In this document: positions 52,288 to 62,143 of the stretch, one piece after another
Layout: each line of letters starts with the position of its first letter
Position numbering within the stretch: position 1 is the stretch's first letter
Source: Rhizobium sp. ICMP 5592
Lineage (GTDB): Bacteria; Pseudomonadota; Alphaproteobacteria; Rhizobiales; Rhizobiaceae
NCBI RefSeq assembly: GCF_009498525.1
Contig: NZ_QSNT01000001.1
Location: forward strand, 921,032-985,031
Direction: 5' to 3'
DNA: 64,000 nucleotides
The notes under the pieces: generated by a model
Databases searched by the model: none
What the model was told of the DNA's origin: nothing
Seen by the model: the letters and a program-made list of their open reading frames with translations, nothing else
Position numbers and translations under genes: made by a program

Positions 52288-52324
52288 ATTCAAGAGACTT
52301 GACAACCATTCAAGTCTCTTGAAT
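52288..52324 (+). promoter_or_regulatory. Twin operators in the promoter of the 52.4-60.1 kb operon
   Basis: A perfect 15-bp inverted repeat (52288-52302 with 52310-52324, 7-nt spacer). Each arm is itself a 13-bp palindrome, TCAAG-AGA-CTTGA (52290-52302) and TCAAG-TCT-CTTGA (52310-52322), with centres 20 bases apart, i.e. two helical turns. A consensus -35 TTGACA (52299-52304) overlaps the first site and the second covers the spacer. Two regulator dimers could bind side by side. Confidence 0.8.
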
Positions 52325-52385
52325 TATGCCCCCGCTGATAATGCCAATGAGCCCGATCACGGGCCTTTCCGCAAGGGGAACACAT

Positions 52386-53327
52386 ATGCGCCTTTCCAGA
52401 TATGCAGCGGGTTGCGCTGCAGCCGCAGTTTTGACGTTTGCTTTCGGCTCTGCATCCGCTTTCGCCGAAACTTTTGCACTGGTGACCATCAACCAGCAGG
52501 CTCTCTTCTTCAATCAGATCAATGACGGAGCGAAGGCTGCGGCCAAGGCTGTCGGTGCCGATCTCGTCATTTTCAACGCCAACAACGTGCCGAGCGCGCA
52601 AAACGACGCCATCGAGAATTACATCACCCAGAAGGTCGATGGCATCATTCTGGTCGCGATCGACGTGAACGGCGTGAAGCCGGCGATCACGGCGGCCAAG
52701 AAGGCCGGCATTCCGGTCATCGCCATCGATGCGCAGATCCCTGATGGCGATAACATCGCCTTCGTCGGTGTCGACAATACCAAGGCGGGCGGTGATATCG
52801 GCAAGTTTTACGCCGATTACGTCAAGAGCAAGATGAGCGGCTCGGCCAAGATCGGCGTCGTCGGCGCGCTCAACTCCTTCATCCAGAACCAGCGTCTCGA
52901 TGGCTTCAAGAAGGCCGTTGCCGACAGCGGCGAGAAGGTAACCTTTCTCGACACGGTTGATGGCCAGAATGTCCAGGATGTCGCGCTCAGCGCTGCCGAA
53001 AACCTGATGACGGCCAATCCGGACATGACGACGCTTTACGCGACCGGCGAACCGGCATTGCTCGGCGCGGTTTCGGCCGTGACAAGCCAGGGTCGCACCG
53101 GCGACATCAAGGTGTTCGGCTGGGATCTGACCAAGCAGGCGATCGAAGGCATCGACCAGGGCTGGGTCACCGCGGTCATCCAGCAGGATCCGGCCGGCGA
53201 AGGTAAGGCTGCCGTCGAAGCGCTTGACAAGGTCAAAAAGGGTGGGACGATCGACAAGATCATCAATGTTCCGGTGACGATCGTCACCAAGGACAATGTC
53301 GACAAGTTCCGGGACATGTTCAAGTAA
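52386..53327 (+). CDS. Ribose-type ABC substrate-binding protein
   Basis: 313 residues from the ATG at 52386 (AAGGGGA site). Sec signal peptide MRLSRYAAGCAAAAVLTFAF, cleavage after AFA. Class I binding-protein features: ALVTINQQALFFNQINDGAK, KVDGIILVAIDVNGVKPAI, GIPVIAIDAQIPDGDN, AFVGVDNTKAGG and DIKVFGWDLTKQAI. The NQQALFFNQ ligand-site start resembles sugar/polyol binders. First gene of an eight-gene operon that ends with an amidohydrolase, so the ligand may be a glycosylated or N-substituted compound. Confidence 0.93.
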   Translation: MRLSRYAAGCAAAAVLTFAFGSASAFAETFALVTINQQALFFNQINDGAKAAAKAVGADLVIFNANNVPSAQNDAIENYITQKVDGIILVAIDVNGVKPAITAAKKAGIPVIAIDAQIPDGDNIAFVGVDNTKAGGDIGKFYADYVKSKMSGSAKIGVVGALNSFIQNQRLDGFKKAVADSGEKVTFLDTVDGQNVQDVALSAAENLMTANPDMTTLYATGEPALLGAVSAVTSQGRTGDIKVFGWDLTKQAIEGIDQGWVTAVIQQDPAGEGKAAVEALDKVKKGGTIDKIINVPVTIVTKDNVDKFRDMFK

Positions 53328-53342
53328 GCAGCCCGAATGCGC

Positions 53343-53369
53343 AACCGTGGCTGTTCAGCGGCCACGGTT
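53343..53369 (+). promoter_or_regulatory. Intercistronic hairpin after the ribose-type binding-protein gene
   Basis: A perfect 9-bp stem (53343-53351 with 53361-53369, 9-nt loop) 15 bases after the binding-protein stop and 45 bases before the ATPase start. No T-run; likely to protect the binding-protein mRNA or lower downstream expression. Confidence 0.6.
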
Positions 53370-53414
53370 CTTACCACATCCGCATAGCAGAACTTTTTCT
53401 CAGGTGGAAACGCC

Positions 53415-54209
53415 ATGAACGACGACATCTATCGCGTCAAGATGACCGGTATCTCCAAACGCTACCAGACGATCCAGACGCTCGACAATGTATCGCTGAC
53501 CCTGAAGCCCGGCGAGGTCCTTGGTCTCGTCGGTGACAATGGCGCCGGCAAGTCGACCTTGAGCAAGGTCCTGTCCGGGGCGGTCATTCCCGATTCCGGA
53601 TCCATCGAAATCGATGGCAAGACGGTGAGCTTCGCATCTCCCGCCGATTCACGCGCGGCGCGCATTGAAATGGTCTACCAGGACCTTTCGCTCTGCGACA
53701 GCGTCGATGTGGCCGGCAATATCTTTCTCGGCCGCGAGCCACGGCGCCACCTGCTCGGGCTTCCGTTTCTCGACAACAGGAAGATGCATGACGAAGCGCG
53801 CGACATGCTCGACCGGCTCGGCATCGTCATTGCCGACACGCGGCTGAAGGTGGAAAACCTGTCCGGCGGCCAGCGTCAATCGATCGCGATCGGCCGGGCG
53901 GCGTCGTTCAATCCTTCCGTTCTAATCATGGACGAGCCGACGGCGGCGCTCGCCGTCGCAGAAGTCGAGGCTGTGCTCGACCTTATCAAGACGGTCAGCG
54001 CCCGCGGCGTCAGCGTCATTCTCATTACCCACCGCCTTCAGGATCTGTTCCTCGTCTGCGACCGCATCCAGGTCATGTACGAAGGGCGCAATGTCGCCGA
54101 ACGCAGGATCGAAGACACCAGCATCGAGGAGGTCGTCAATCTGATCGTCGGTCGCAAATTCCAGGCACGCTCGGCCGGCCATCGCCAAGACCAGGGAGCT
54201 CAGGCATGA
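53415..54209 (+). CDS. Ribose-type ABC importer ATPase (single domain)
   Basis: 264 residues. One nucleotide-binding domain only: Walker A GDNGAGKST, Q-loop VYQDLSLCDSVDV, signature LSGGQRQS, Walker B VLIMDEPTAALAV, H-loop ITHR. This is the short FrcA-like form, not the two-domain RbsA. It must act as a homodimer. It overlaps the permease start by 4 bases. Confidence 0.93.
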   Translation: MNDDIYRVKMTGISKRYQTIQTLDNVSLTLKPGEVLGLVGDNGAGKSTLSKVLSGAVIPDSGSIEIDGKTVSFASPADSRAARIEMVYQDLSLCDSVDVAGNIFLGREPRRHLLGLPFLDNRKMHDEARDMLDRLGIVIADTRLKVENLSGGQRQSIAIGRAASFNPSVLIMDEPTAALAVAEVEAVLDLIKTVSARGVSVILITHRLQDLFLVCDRIQVMYEGRNVAERRIEDTSIEEVVNLIVGRKFQARSAGHRQDQGAQA

Positions 54210-55231
54210 CGACATCCTCTTCCACGGCACATGCGCCCGTTGCGACGGCGCCGCACTCGCGCATCCATAAGAGCAGATGGCGCGACAAGGTCATGAGCAA
54301 TGGCAGCATCATTTCGATTGCGCTGTTCTTTCTCGTCGTCTGCGTCTTTTTTTCCATCTTTACCGGCGCCTTCCTGACGGCTCCCAATCTGTTGAATGTC
54401 GTTCGACAGTCAGCGCCATTGCTGATCGTCGCCGCCTCGATGACTTTCGTCATCACCACGGGCGGAATAGACCTTTCCGTCGGATCGGTGCTGGCCTTGG
54501 CCGCCACTCTTTCTGCGGCAGCGCTGCAGGCGGGCATCGCCTGGCCGCTCGTTGTCGTGTTGATGTTGCTTCTCGGCGCTGTCGTTGGTGCCTTGCAGGG
54601 CTTCTTCATTGCTTATGAGCGCATTCCGGCCTTCATCGTTACGCTTGCGGGGCTTTCGGTTGTGCGCGGCTTAGCCTTGCTGATTACCGCCGGCTATTCC
54701 ATCCCCGTGGATGCGGAAAGCCCGTTCACGGCAATCGGTAGGGCCTGGTTTCTCGGCGTGCCCGTGCCGGCGTTGATCGCGCTCCTTGTTCTGGTCCTCG
54801 CCTATATCGTGTTCAATCAGACGCCTTTCGGCCGCTATGTGACCGGCGTCGGCGCCAATGCCGAGGCGGTGCGCCGCGCCGGCGTCAACACTCGCTTTGT
54901 TACCCTTTGCGTCTATATGCTCTCCGGTACGGCGGCGGCCCTTGCGGGCATCATTCTCGCAGCCCGGCTCGGCTCGGGATCATCCAATTCCGGACAGGGT
55001 TTCGAACTCGATGTCATCGCCGCGGTGGTTCTCGGCGGCACCAGCCTGTTCGGCGGGCGTGGCACGATCCTGGGTACGGTTCTCGGTGCGCTGACGGTCG
55101 CCGTCATCGCCAACGGGCTGATCCTCGCGCATATGTCGCCGTTTCTCACGCCGATCGTTACCGGCGCCATCATCCTGATCGCGATCTGGCTGAACTTCCG
55201 GATCTTCAAGGGTGCCGTCAGGAGCCGATGA
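54206..55231 (+). CDS. Ribose-type ABC importer permease
   Basis: 341-residue RbsC/FrcC-like permease with about ten helices. Signature ITTGGIDLSVGSVLALAATL and GGTSLFGGRGTILGTVLGAL. A polar N-terminus of about 30 residues precedes helix 1. The only permease of the system, so it is probably homodimeric. Ends 3 bases before the PTE-family gene. Confidence 0.93.
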   Translation: MTTSSSTAHAPVATAPHSRIHKSRWRDKVMSNGSIISIALFFLVVCVFFSIFTGAFLTAPNLLNVVRQSAPLLIVAASMTFVITTGGIDLSVGSVLALAATLSAAALQAGIAWPLVVVLMLLLGAVVGALQGFFIAYERIPAFIVTLAGLSVVRGLALLITAGYSIPVDAESPFTAIGRAWFLGVPVPALIALLVLVLAYIVFNQTPFGRYVTGVGANAEAVRRAGVNTRFVTLCVYMLSGTAAALAGIILAARLGSGSSNSGQGFELDVIAAVVLGGTSLFGGRGTILGTVLGALTVAVIANGLILAHMSPFLTPIVTGAIILIAIWLNFRIFKGAVRSR

Positions 55232-55234
55232 AGC

Positions 55235-56320
55235 ATGGATCATCTGTTTGAAACCTCACCGCCGGAGCGGGCGCCGATCGGCATTGCATCCGGCACCGCC
55301 ATGACGGTCCTGGGACCGGTGCCGGTCGACGATCTGGGCATCACACTCATGCATGAGCATATCCTGCTCGATGGCGCGCGGACCTGGAAATGCCCCTGCC
55401 ATCCCGATGAAAGGCTGATTGCCGAGCAGAAGGTCAATATCGAGATTGTCGGCGAGTTGCGGATGAATCCCTATATGAACCGCGACAATGTCTCGCTTGA
55501 TGATAGCGATCTAGCGTTGGCCGAGCTGAAGAAATTCCAGGCGCTTGGCGGCCATACGGTCATCGAGGCGACCAATATCGGCATCGGCCGCGATCCGGAA
55601 AAGCTTGCGCGCATTTCGCGCATGTCCGGCATGAAGATTATCATGGGGACGGGGTTCTATCTCGAACATACCCATCCGGAATGGCTTAAAGACATGGACC
55701 TCGACGCCGTCACGGAGTTCATCGTCAATGATGTCGGTGGTGGTGTCGTACAGCCTGGTATCATGGCCGGCATTATCGGCGAGGTCGGCGTCAGCAAGGA
55801 TTTTACCGCCGAGGAGCTGAAGTCACTCCGCGCCTCCGCCCGTGCGTCCCGCATCACCGGCCTGCCGCTGACGATCCATCTTCCCGGCTGGGAGAGGCTG
55901 GCGCATAAGGTGCTTGATGTCGTCGAGGAGGAGGGGGCCGATCTCAGGCACACTGTTTTGTGCCACATGAACCCTAGCCATAACGATCTCGCCTATCAGA
56001 AGAGCCTGGCCAAGCGCGGTGCGTTTCTCGAATACGACATGATCGGCATGGACTATTATTATGCTGATCAGGATGCGCAATCGCCGTCGGATGAGGAAAA
56101 CGCCCGTGCCATCCGGTCGCTGGTAGACATGGGTTTCGTTGACCGGCTGCTGCTGTCGCAGGATGTCTTCCTGAAGATCATGCTGACGCGCTATGGCGGC
56201 TTTGGCTACGGCTACATCCTCAAGCATTTCGTGCCACGGCTGCTGCGCCATGGCGTCGAGCAGGCGGCCATCGACCGCATGCTCACCGACAACCCCAAAT
56301 CCGTTTTTTCCGCCGTTTGA
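55235..56320 (+). CDS. Phosphotriesterase-family metal hydrolase
   Basis: 361-residue amidohydrolase-superfamily TIM barrel. Predicted binuclear metal ligands are H40 and H42 (LMHEH), bridging E183 (IIGEVG), H215 (LTIHLPG), H244 (LCHMN) and D310 (LSQD). A Glu replaces the carboxylated Lys of true phosphotriesterases, as in E. coli Php. Family members are lactonases, phospho-sugar lactonases and esterases. No signal peptide, so cytoplasmic. It follows the importer genes and precedes a GATase-like gene, suggesting it opens a lactone or ester formed from the imported compound; the substrate is unknown. Confidence 0.88.
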   Translation: MDHLFETSPPERAPIGIASGTAMTVLGPVPVDDLGITLMHEHILLDGARTWKCPCHPDERLIAEQKVNIEIVGELRMNPYMNRDNVSLDDSDLALAELKKFQALGGHTVIEATNIGIGRDPEKLARISRMSGMKIIMGTGFYLEHTHPEWLKDMDLDAVTEFIVNDVGGGVVQPGIMAGIIGEVGVSKDFTAEELKSLRASARASRITGLPLTIHLPGWERLAHKVLDVVEEEGADLRHTVLCHMNPSHNDLAYQKSLAKRGAFLEYDMIGMDYYYADQDAQSPSDEENARAIRSLVDMGFVDRLLLSQDVFLKIMLTRYGGFGYGYILKHFVPRLLRHGVEQAAIDRMLTDNPKSVFSAV

Positions 56321-56353
56321 CCGGCCAAGAAATCTGCATTGCAAGGAGCATAC

Positions 56354-57124
56354 ATGTCCAAGAAGAAGATCCTTCTCGCCGGGGAATCCTGGGTATCGAC
56401 GGCAACCCACATCAAGGGTTTCGATCAGTTTCCGACCGTGACCTATCACACCGGCGCCGACGAGCTGCTCGCCGCGCTGAAGAACAGCGACTTCGACGTC
56501 ACCTTCATGCCGGCGCACGAGGCGCAGCGCGATTTCCCGCAGACCATCGAGGCCCTGTCCGCCTATGATGCGGTTGTCCTGTCGGACATCGGCGCAAACA
56601 CGCTGCTGCTGCATCCCGATACCTGGATCCATTCCAAGACGACTCCGAACCGCCTGCGCCTGTTGCGAGACTATGTGCGGAATGGCGGCGGCCTGCTGAT
56701 GTTCGGCGGCTATTACAGCTTCCAGGGCATCAATGGCGGCGCGCGGTATCGCAAGACGCCGGTCGAGGATGTCCTGCCGGTGGAATGCCTCGCCGTCGAT
56801 GACCGGGTCGAAGTGCCTGAAGGGTTTGCGCCTGTCGTCACGGGCGACGAGAGCCATCCGATCCTGGCGGGGCTTGGCAAGGACTGGCCGGTTCTGCTCG
56901 GTTTCAATGAGGTTGTCGTCAAGGACGACGCCGAAGTGCTGGCGACGGTTTCGTCGGATTACGGCTCCCTGCCGTTGCTGGTCACGGGACGCTATGGCAA
57001 GGGGCGCACCATTGCCTGGACATCCGACGTCGGGCCGCACTGGCTGCCGCCGGGCTTCATTGCCTGGAGTGGCTATAAGACGCTGTTCGAACAGATGCTC
57101 GCCTTCGCCACCGCCAAGGATTGA
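56354..57124 (+). CDS. GATase1-like (DUF1355-type) protein, catalytic Cys not seen
   Basis: 256 residues from the ATG at 56354 (AAGGAG site). Class I glutamine-amidotransferase-like flavodoxin fold: ILLAGESWVSTATHIKGFD at the start, YDAVVLSDIGANTLLLHP, LLRDYVRNGGGLLMFGGYYS and a C-terminal GKGRTIAWTSDVGPHW. The nucleophile-elbow position reads MFGGYYS, without Cys; the only Cys (VECLAV) is elsewhere. So amidotransferase activity is unlikely, and a hydrolase or binding role more so. Similar proteins sit in sugar-catabolic operons of rhizobia; function unknown. Confidence 0.82.
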   Translation: MSKKKILLAGESWVSTATHIKGFDQFPTVTYHTGADELLAALKNSDFDVTFMPAHEAQRDFPQTIEALSAYDAVVLSDIGANTLLLHPDTWIHSKTTPNRLRLLRDYVRNGGGLLMFGGYYSFQGINGGARYRKTPVEDVLPVECLAVDDRVEVPEGFAPVVTGDESHPILAGLGKDWPVLLGFNEVVVKDDAEVLATVSSDYGSLPLLVTGRYGKGRTIAWTSDVGPHWLPPGFIAWSGYKTLFEQMLAFATAKD

Positions 57125-57130
57125 TGCGCC

Positions 57131-58036
57131 ATGCCGGTCCATGTTGTCGGCAACGTCTGCATTGATACCACGTTTCGGGTCGATCGCTTTCCGCATCCGG
57201 GCGAGACGCTCAATGCGGAAAGCCATTCGGACGGTGTCGGCGGCAAGGGTGTGAACCAGGCCGTTGCCGCCGCGAGGACCGGTGCCAATGTCCGGTTTTT
57301 CGCAGCACTCGGAACCGATCCCGCCGCCGCCTTCATCAGGGAGCGGCTGAAAGGCGAGTTTGATCTGGGCGGATTATCGGAAAAGTCCTTGCCGAGCGAC
57401 AGGTCGACGATCGTCGTCAACCGGGATGGGGAAAACCTGATCGTCAGCGGCGTTGCCTGTGCCGCTGATTTCGACCCCTTGTTGGAGACCGGTCTTCCGG
57501 CGCTGATCACCGGCGGCGACATTCTGGTCATGCAGGGCAATCTCAGAGTTGCGGTCATCGACGCTTGCCTCCGGGTTGCGAAGGCTGCGGGCGCGACCAC
57601 TATCCTCAATCCGAGCCCCTTATCGGGAGCGGCACCCGATCTCACGGCGGTCGATATCGTCGTTGTCAATCAAGGCGAGGCGTTCGAGATTACCGGCCAT
57701 TCTGATCCCAAGCGGGCCGCACGAGATCTTCTTCGGCGCGGTGCAAAGGCTGCGATCGTCACGCTGGGTGCCGAGGGATGTCTGCTGCTGGAAGGCGGCA
57801 GCGTCGATCTGATCCCCGCGATCAAGGTGGCCGCGGTCGATACCAGCGGTGCCGGCGACGTCTTTTGCGGATGTCTTGCCGGGTGCTTGATGAAGGGGTG
57901 GACGCTCGCGCGATCGGCGCGGCTGGCGGTTGCAGCTGCGGCTCTGGCGGTCGGCCGCCATGGGACACTGGAAGCCTGCCCGAACCGGGCGGAGCTGTTG
58001 AAACTCATGAACACAATGGAGGCGGAAAGCCTATGA
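57131..58036 (+). CDS. PfkB-family carbohydrate kinase (ribokinase-like)
   Basis: 301 residues with the ribokinase fold: VHVVGNVCIDTTFRVDRFP, then GGKGVNQAVAAARTGANV (sugar-binding PfkB signature 1) and DTSGAGDVFCGCLAG (signature 2, catalytic Asp). Substrate may be a sugar or nucleoside released from the imported compound. It overlaps the next gene by 4 bases (ATGA) and lies 6 bases after the GATase-like gene. Confidence 0.9.
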   Translation: MPVHVVGNVCIDTTFRVDRFPHPGETLNAESHSDGVGGKGVNQAVAAARTGANVRFFAALGTDPAAAFIRERLKGEFDLGGLSEKSLPSDRSTIVVNRDGENLIVSGVACAADFDPLLETGLPALITGGDILVMQGNLRVAVIDACLRVAKAAGATTILNPSPLSGAAPDLTAVDIVVVNQGEAFEITGHSDPKRAARDLLRRGAKAAIVTLGAEGCLLLEGGSVDLIPAIKVAAVDTSGAGDVFCGCLAGCLMKGWTLARSARLAVAAAALAVGRHGTLEACPNRAELLKLMNTMEAESL

Positions 58037-58875
58037 CATCCTCCCAGAAGCCTGTCGGCCAAGCGTCCGGCGATGCACTTACCTCGTTATTCGGCAGGAC
58101 GAAGGTCGTGATCGGCGTCGTCCATCTGGCACCTCTGCCCGGCGCGCCTCGCTATGAGGGCGAGGCGGTGGAAGCGATCTATCAACGCGGCCTCGACGAC
58201 GCCAAAGCCTATCTGCATGGCGGCTGCGACGGCGTCATCGTCGAAAATCACGGCGATATCCCCTTCTCGAAGCCTGATGATATCGGGCCGGAGACTGCGG
58301 CCTATATGTCGGTCGTGTCCGATCGCATCCGCCGGGAGCTCGGTCGCCCGATCGGCATCAACGTTCTGGCCAATGCTGCCATTCCGGCCTTGTCCATTGC
58401 CAGCGCATCTGGCGCGGGCTTCGTGCGCGTCAATCAATGGGCCAATGCCTATGTCGCCAATGAAGGCTTCATCGAAGGCGAGGCGGCGCGCGCAATGCGC
58501 TTTCGCGCCAAATTGCGGGCGAACGGCATCAAGATTTTCGCCGATGCCCATGTCAAACACGGGGCGCATGCGATCGTCGCCGACAGGCCGGTCGAGGAAC
58601 AGGTGAAGGATCTGGTCTTCTTCGATACCGATGCGGTGATCGCGACCGGCCAACGCACCGGCCATGCTGCCGATCTCGGCTATATCCGAATGATCAAGGA
58701 AGCGGCGGGCTTGCCGACGCTTGTCGGCAGCGGTGTCACGCCGGAGAATGTCAATGACATTCTCGACATCGTCGACGGCGTTATCGTCGCAAGCTCGCTC
58801 AAACATGATGGCGTCTGGTGGAATGCTGTCGATCTGAAAAGGGTCGAGGCCTTCATCGCCGGATTGCGCCGATGA
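58033..58875 (+). CDS. BtpA/SgcQ-family TIM-barrel protein
   Basis: 280 residues. Diagnostic segments are VVIGVVHLAPLPGAPRYEG, GGCDGVIVENHGDIPF, GINVLANAAIPALSIA and TPENVNDILDIVDGVIVASS. BtpA was described as a factor for photosystem I accumulation in cyanobacteria, and SgcQ belongs to a cryptic E. coli sugar operon; the enzymatic activity of most members is unknown. ATGA overlaps link it to the kinase before it and the M20 hydrolase after it, so it is a likely aldolase- or nucleosidase-like step in the same pathway. Confidence 0.86.
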   Translation: MTSSQKPVGQASGDALTSLFGRTKVVIGVVHLAPLPGAPRYEGEAVEAIYQRGLDDAKAYLHGGCDGVIVENHGDIPFSKPDDIGPETAAYMSVVSDRIRRELGRPIGINVLANAAIPALSIASASGAGFVRVNQWANAYVANEGFIEGEAARAMRFRAKLRANGIKIFADAHVKHGAHAIVADRPVEEQVKDLVFFDTDAVIATGQRTGHAADLGYIRMIKEAAGLPTLVGSGVTPENVNDILDIVDGVIVASSLKHDGVWWNAVDLKRVEAFIAGLRR

Positions 58876-60113
58876 GCGGCAGGCCTGAGATCAACGGCGA
58901 GCGCCTGCTTCGCCGTTTGAGCGAATTCGCTGAAATCGGCAAGACAGATGCCGGTGGGGTCAACCGGCAGGCATTGAGCCGCGAAGACCGGGCCGCACGG
59001 CGCCTCCTCGCCGATCTTGCGGTCGCACGCGGCTTCAAGGTGTTTCAGGATGCGATCGCCAATCTCTTCATCCGTCGAGAGGGCCGCAATCCGGCGCTGC
59101 CGCCGATGCTGATCGGCAGTCATCTCGACAGCCAGCCGACAGGCGGCCGTTTCGACGGCGCGCTTGGCACGCTTGCCGCTTTCGAAGCGCTGGAGGCTTT
59201 GGAGGATGCGCGCCATGAGACGGAGGCCGCCATCGAAGTCGTCGCCTGGACGAACGAGGAGGGCAGCCGCTTTGCGCCCGGCGTCATGGGGTCCATGGCC
59301 TTTGTCGGCGCGGCGCATCCGAACGTTTTCCAGTCCGTGACCGCAAGCGATGGTGCAAGCTTTCAGGAAGAGCTCACAGCCACGCTCGCGGCCCTGCCGG
59401 TGGCCGAGATGCGCCCGCTGGGTACACCGATCGCGGCCTATCTCGAACTGCACATCGAGCAGGGGCCTTCGCTCGAGCGCGAGGGCCTGGCCGCCGGCGT
59501 CGTCACCGCCGTTCAGGGGACGCGCTGGCTGACCGTGACGTTCTTGGGAAGTGCCGGCCATGCGGGCACCACCTCGCTTAGCTACCGGCGTGATCCGATG
59601 GTGGCGGCAACGGCGGCGCTGAACCGGCTGCAAATCTCGGTCATGCCGCAGGACGACGATGCACGGCTGACCGTCGGGCGGTTTTCGGCCCATCCGGGCT
59701 CCATCAATGCCATACCGGATCGGGTGACTTTTACCGTCGATATCCGGCACCCGGATGCGGCGACCCTGACTGCCATCGAGAGAAGGGTTCGTGCGGCCTG
59801 CGAAGAGGCGGCGGCGTCACAGCGCTGCAGCGTCGAGATCGCCATATCCTTCGATATGCCGCCCGGTTCGTTCTCAAAGGTCATGACGGACCGGATCGAG
59901 GCGGCGGCAAAGGCGCTTGAATTGCCCTACAAGCGGATGATTTCCGGTGCGTTTCACGACGCCTTGTTCGTCGCCCGGGTGGCGCCCGCTGCCATGATTT
60001 TCGTACCCTGCCGCGACGGCATCAGCCATAACGAGTCCGAACATGTCGAGCCGGTCGACGTCATCAACGGCGCCCGGCTGCTTCTGGAGGCGACGATGGA
60101 AAGTGTCAGCTAG
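58872..60113 (+). CDS. M20-family amidohydrolase (N-carbamoyl-amino-acid hydrolase/allantoate amidohydrolase type)
   Basis: 413 residues; start at 58872 overlaps the BtpA stop. Metal-site motifs are GSHLDSQPTGGRFDGALG (H84, D95) and WTNEEGSRF (E129, E130), followed by LHIEQGPSLE and GSAGHAGTTSLSYRRDP, as in HyuC, AllC and beta-ureidopropionase. It cleaves a carbamoyl or amide group from an N-substituted acid. As last gene of the operon it implies that the imported compound contains an N-carbamoyl, ureido or amide moiety. Its TAG stop lies in a GCTAGC palindrome shared with the convergent kinase gene. Confidence 0.88.
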   Translation: MSGRPEINGERLLRRLSEFAEIGKTDAGGVNRQALSREDRAARRLLADLAVARGFKVFQDAIANLFIRREGRNPALPPMLIGSHLDSQPTGGRFDGALGTLAAFEALEALEDARHETEAAIEVVAWTNEEGSRFAPGVMGSMAFVGAAHPNVFQSVTASDGASFQEELTATLAALPVAEMRPLGTPIAAYLELHIEQGPSLEREGLAAGVVTAVQGTRWLTVTFLGSAGHAGTTSLSYRRDPMVAATAALNRLQISVMPQDDDARLTVGRFSAHPGSINAIPDRVTFTVDIRHPDAATLTAIERRVRAACEEAAASQRCSVEIAISFDMPPGSFSKVMTDRIEAAAKALELPYKRMISGAFHDALFVARVAPAAMIFVPCRDGISHNESEHVEPVDVINGARLLLEATMESVS

Positions 60114-61059
60114 CCGCTCGGCAGATGACCTGCTCGAGCGATGACTTGCGATCGTGTCGGCGCGCCTGAACGGCCGCCGAACACTTCACATTTGAGCGCC
60201 GCGGCAATCGATGAAAGCCGGATCGCATCCTTGGGCGCCTTGCCCTCGGCGATGGCAAGGGCGAAGGCGCCGTGGAAGATATCGCCGGCGGCAAGCGTAT
60301 CGACGGCCTTGATGGCAAGGGCGGGCCAGTGTTCGACCTCGCCGCGCTCGTCGTCAAACCAGCAGCTTCCGGCAGCGCCGGCGGTTACGCTGACGAAGGC
60401 ATGGCTAAATCTCTGCTTCAGACGCCGGACCATTTCCGCGACATCGTTGGTGTCGGTAAGCCGCTGCGCGGCCGGTTCGGAAAACACGATATGGCTCGCC
60501 GCAGGCGCCAGTCGTTCGATAATGCCGTCGGGCGCGACATCACCGTCGAGAATGGCGGGCTTGCCGGCATCCCTTGCTGCTTGCAGGACCTTCAGCGCAA
60601 GCGCCGGCCAGCGGACATCGACCAGCACGGCGTCGACAGCCGCGATATCGTCCGCTGTGACTGTTTTCACAGTCTCATGCAGCTTGGGATCGTAAAAGGG
60701 CACGATCAGCCGTTCGCCATCGTCGTCGACCAGGATCGTCGATAGCGCCGAACGTGCTCCCTCAACGCGCTGCATGCCATCGGTGAGGATCCCGTCGGCG
60801 TTGAGGTCACGGATAATCCGTTCGCCGGTCTCGTCATCGCCCACCGCGCCCCACAGGCTTGCCTTGCCGCCAAGGCGGGCGATCGCGTAGGCGGCACTCG
60901 ACGCCATGCCCTCGGCAATCTGCAGCATCTCGTAGGGCAGGACTTTTCCTTGGCCTGACGGCAATGTGTGGACGCGAAACAGCGTGTCGAGAACGGCCGC
61001 CCCGACGCAGAGGACGTGCTTCGGTGCACCTGCCGGCGGATCGAAAATCGAAGAGGACA

Positions 61060-61060
<1 letters not shown>
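60110..61060 (-). CDS. PfkB-family carbohydrate kinase with altered GAGD motif
   Basis: 316 residues from the ATG at 61060, which overlaps the ATPase stop. Ribokinase fold with HVLCVGAAVLDTLFRVH and AEGMASSAAYAIARLGGKAS. Signature 2 reads DTLAAGDIFHGAFA: the catalytic Asp is kept but the first Gly of GAGD is Ala. The layout resembles sulfofructose-kinase/YihV-like members. It is the last gene of the CUT1 importer operon and probably phosphorylates the imported sugar. Convergent with the M20 gene; the two stop codons share a GCTAGC palindrome. Confidence 0.87.
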
Positions 61061-62118
<1,058 letters not shown>

Positions 62119-62143
62119 GATTGGATCCTGTTCGAAAGGGAGT

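Noticed and set aside
56354..57124. Assignment as a true glutamine amidotransferase
   Set aside because: No Cys at the nucleophile elbow and no synthase partner in the operon.
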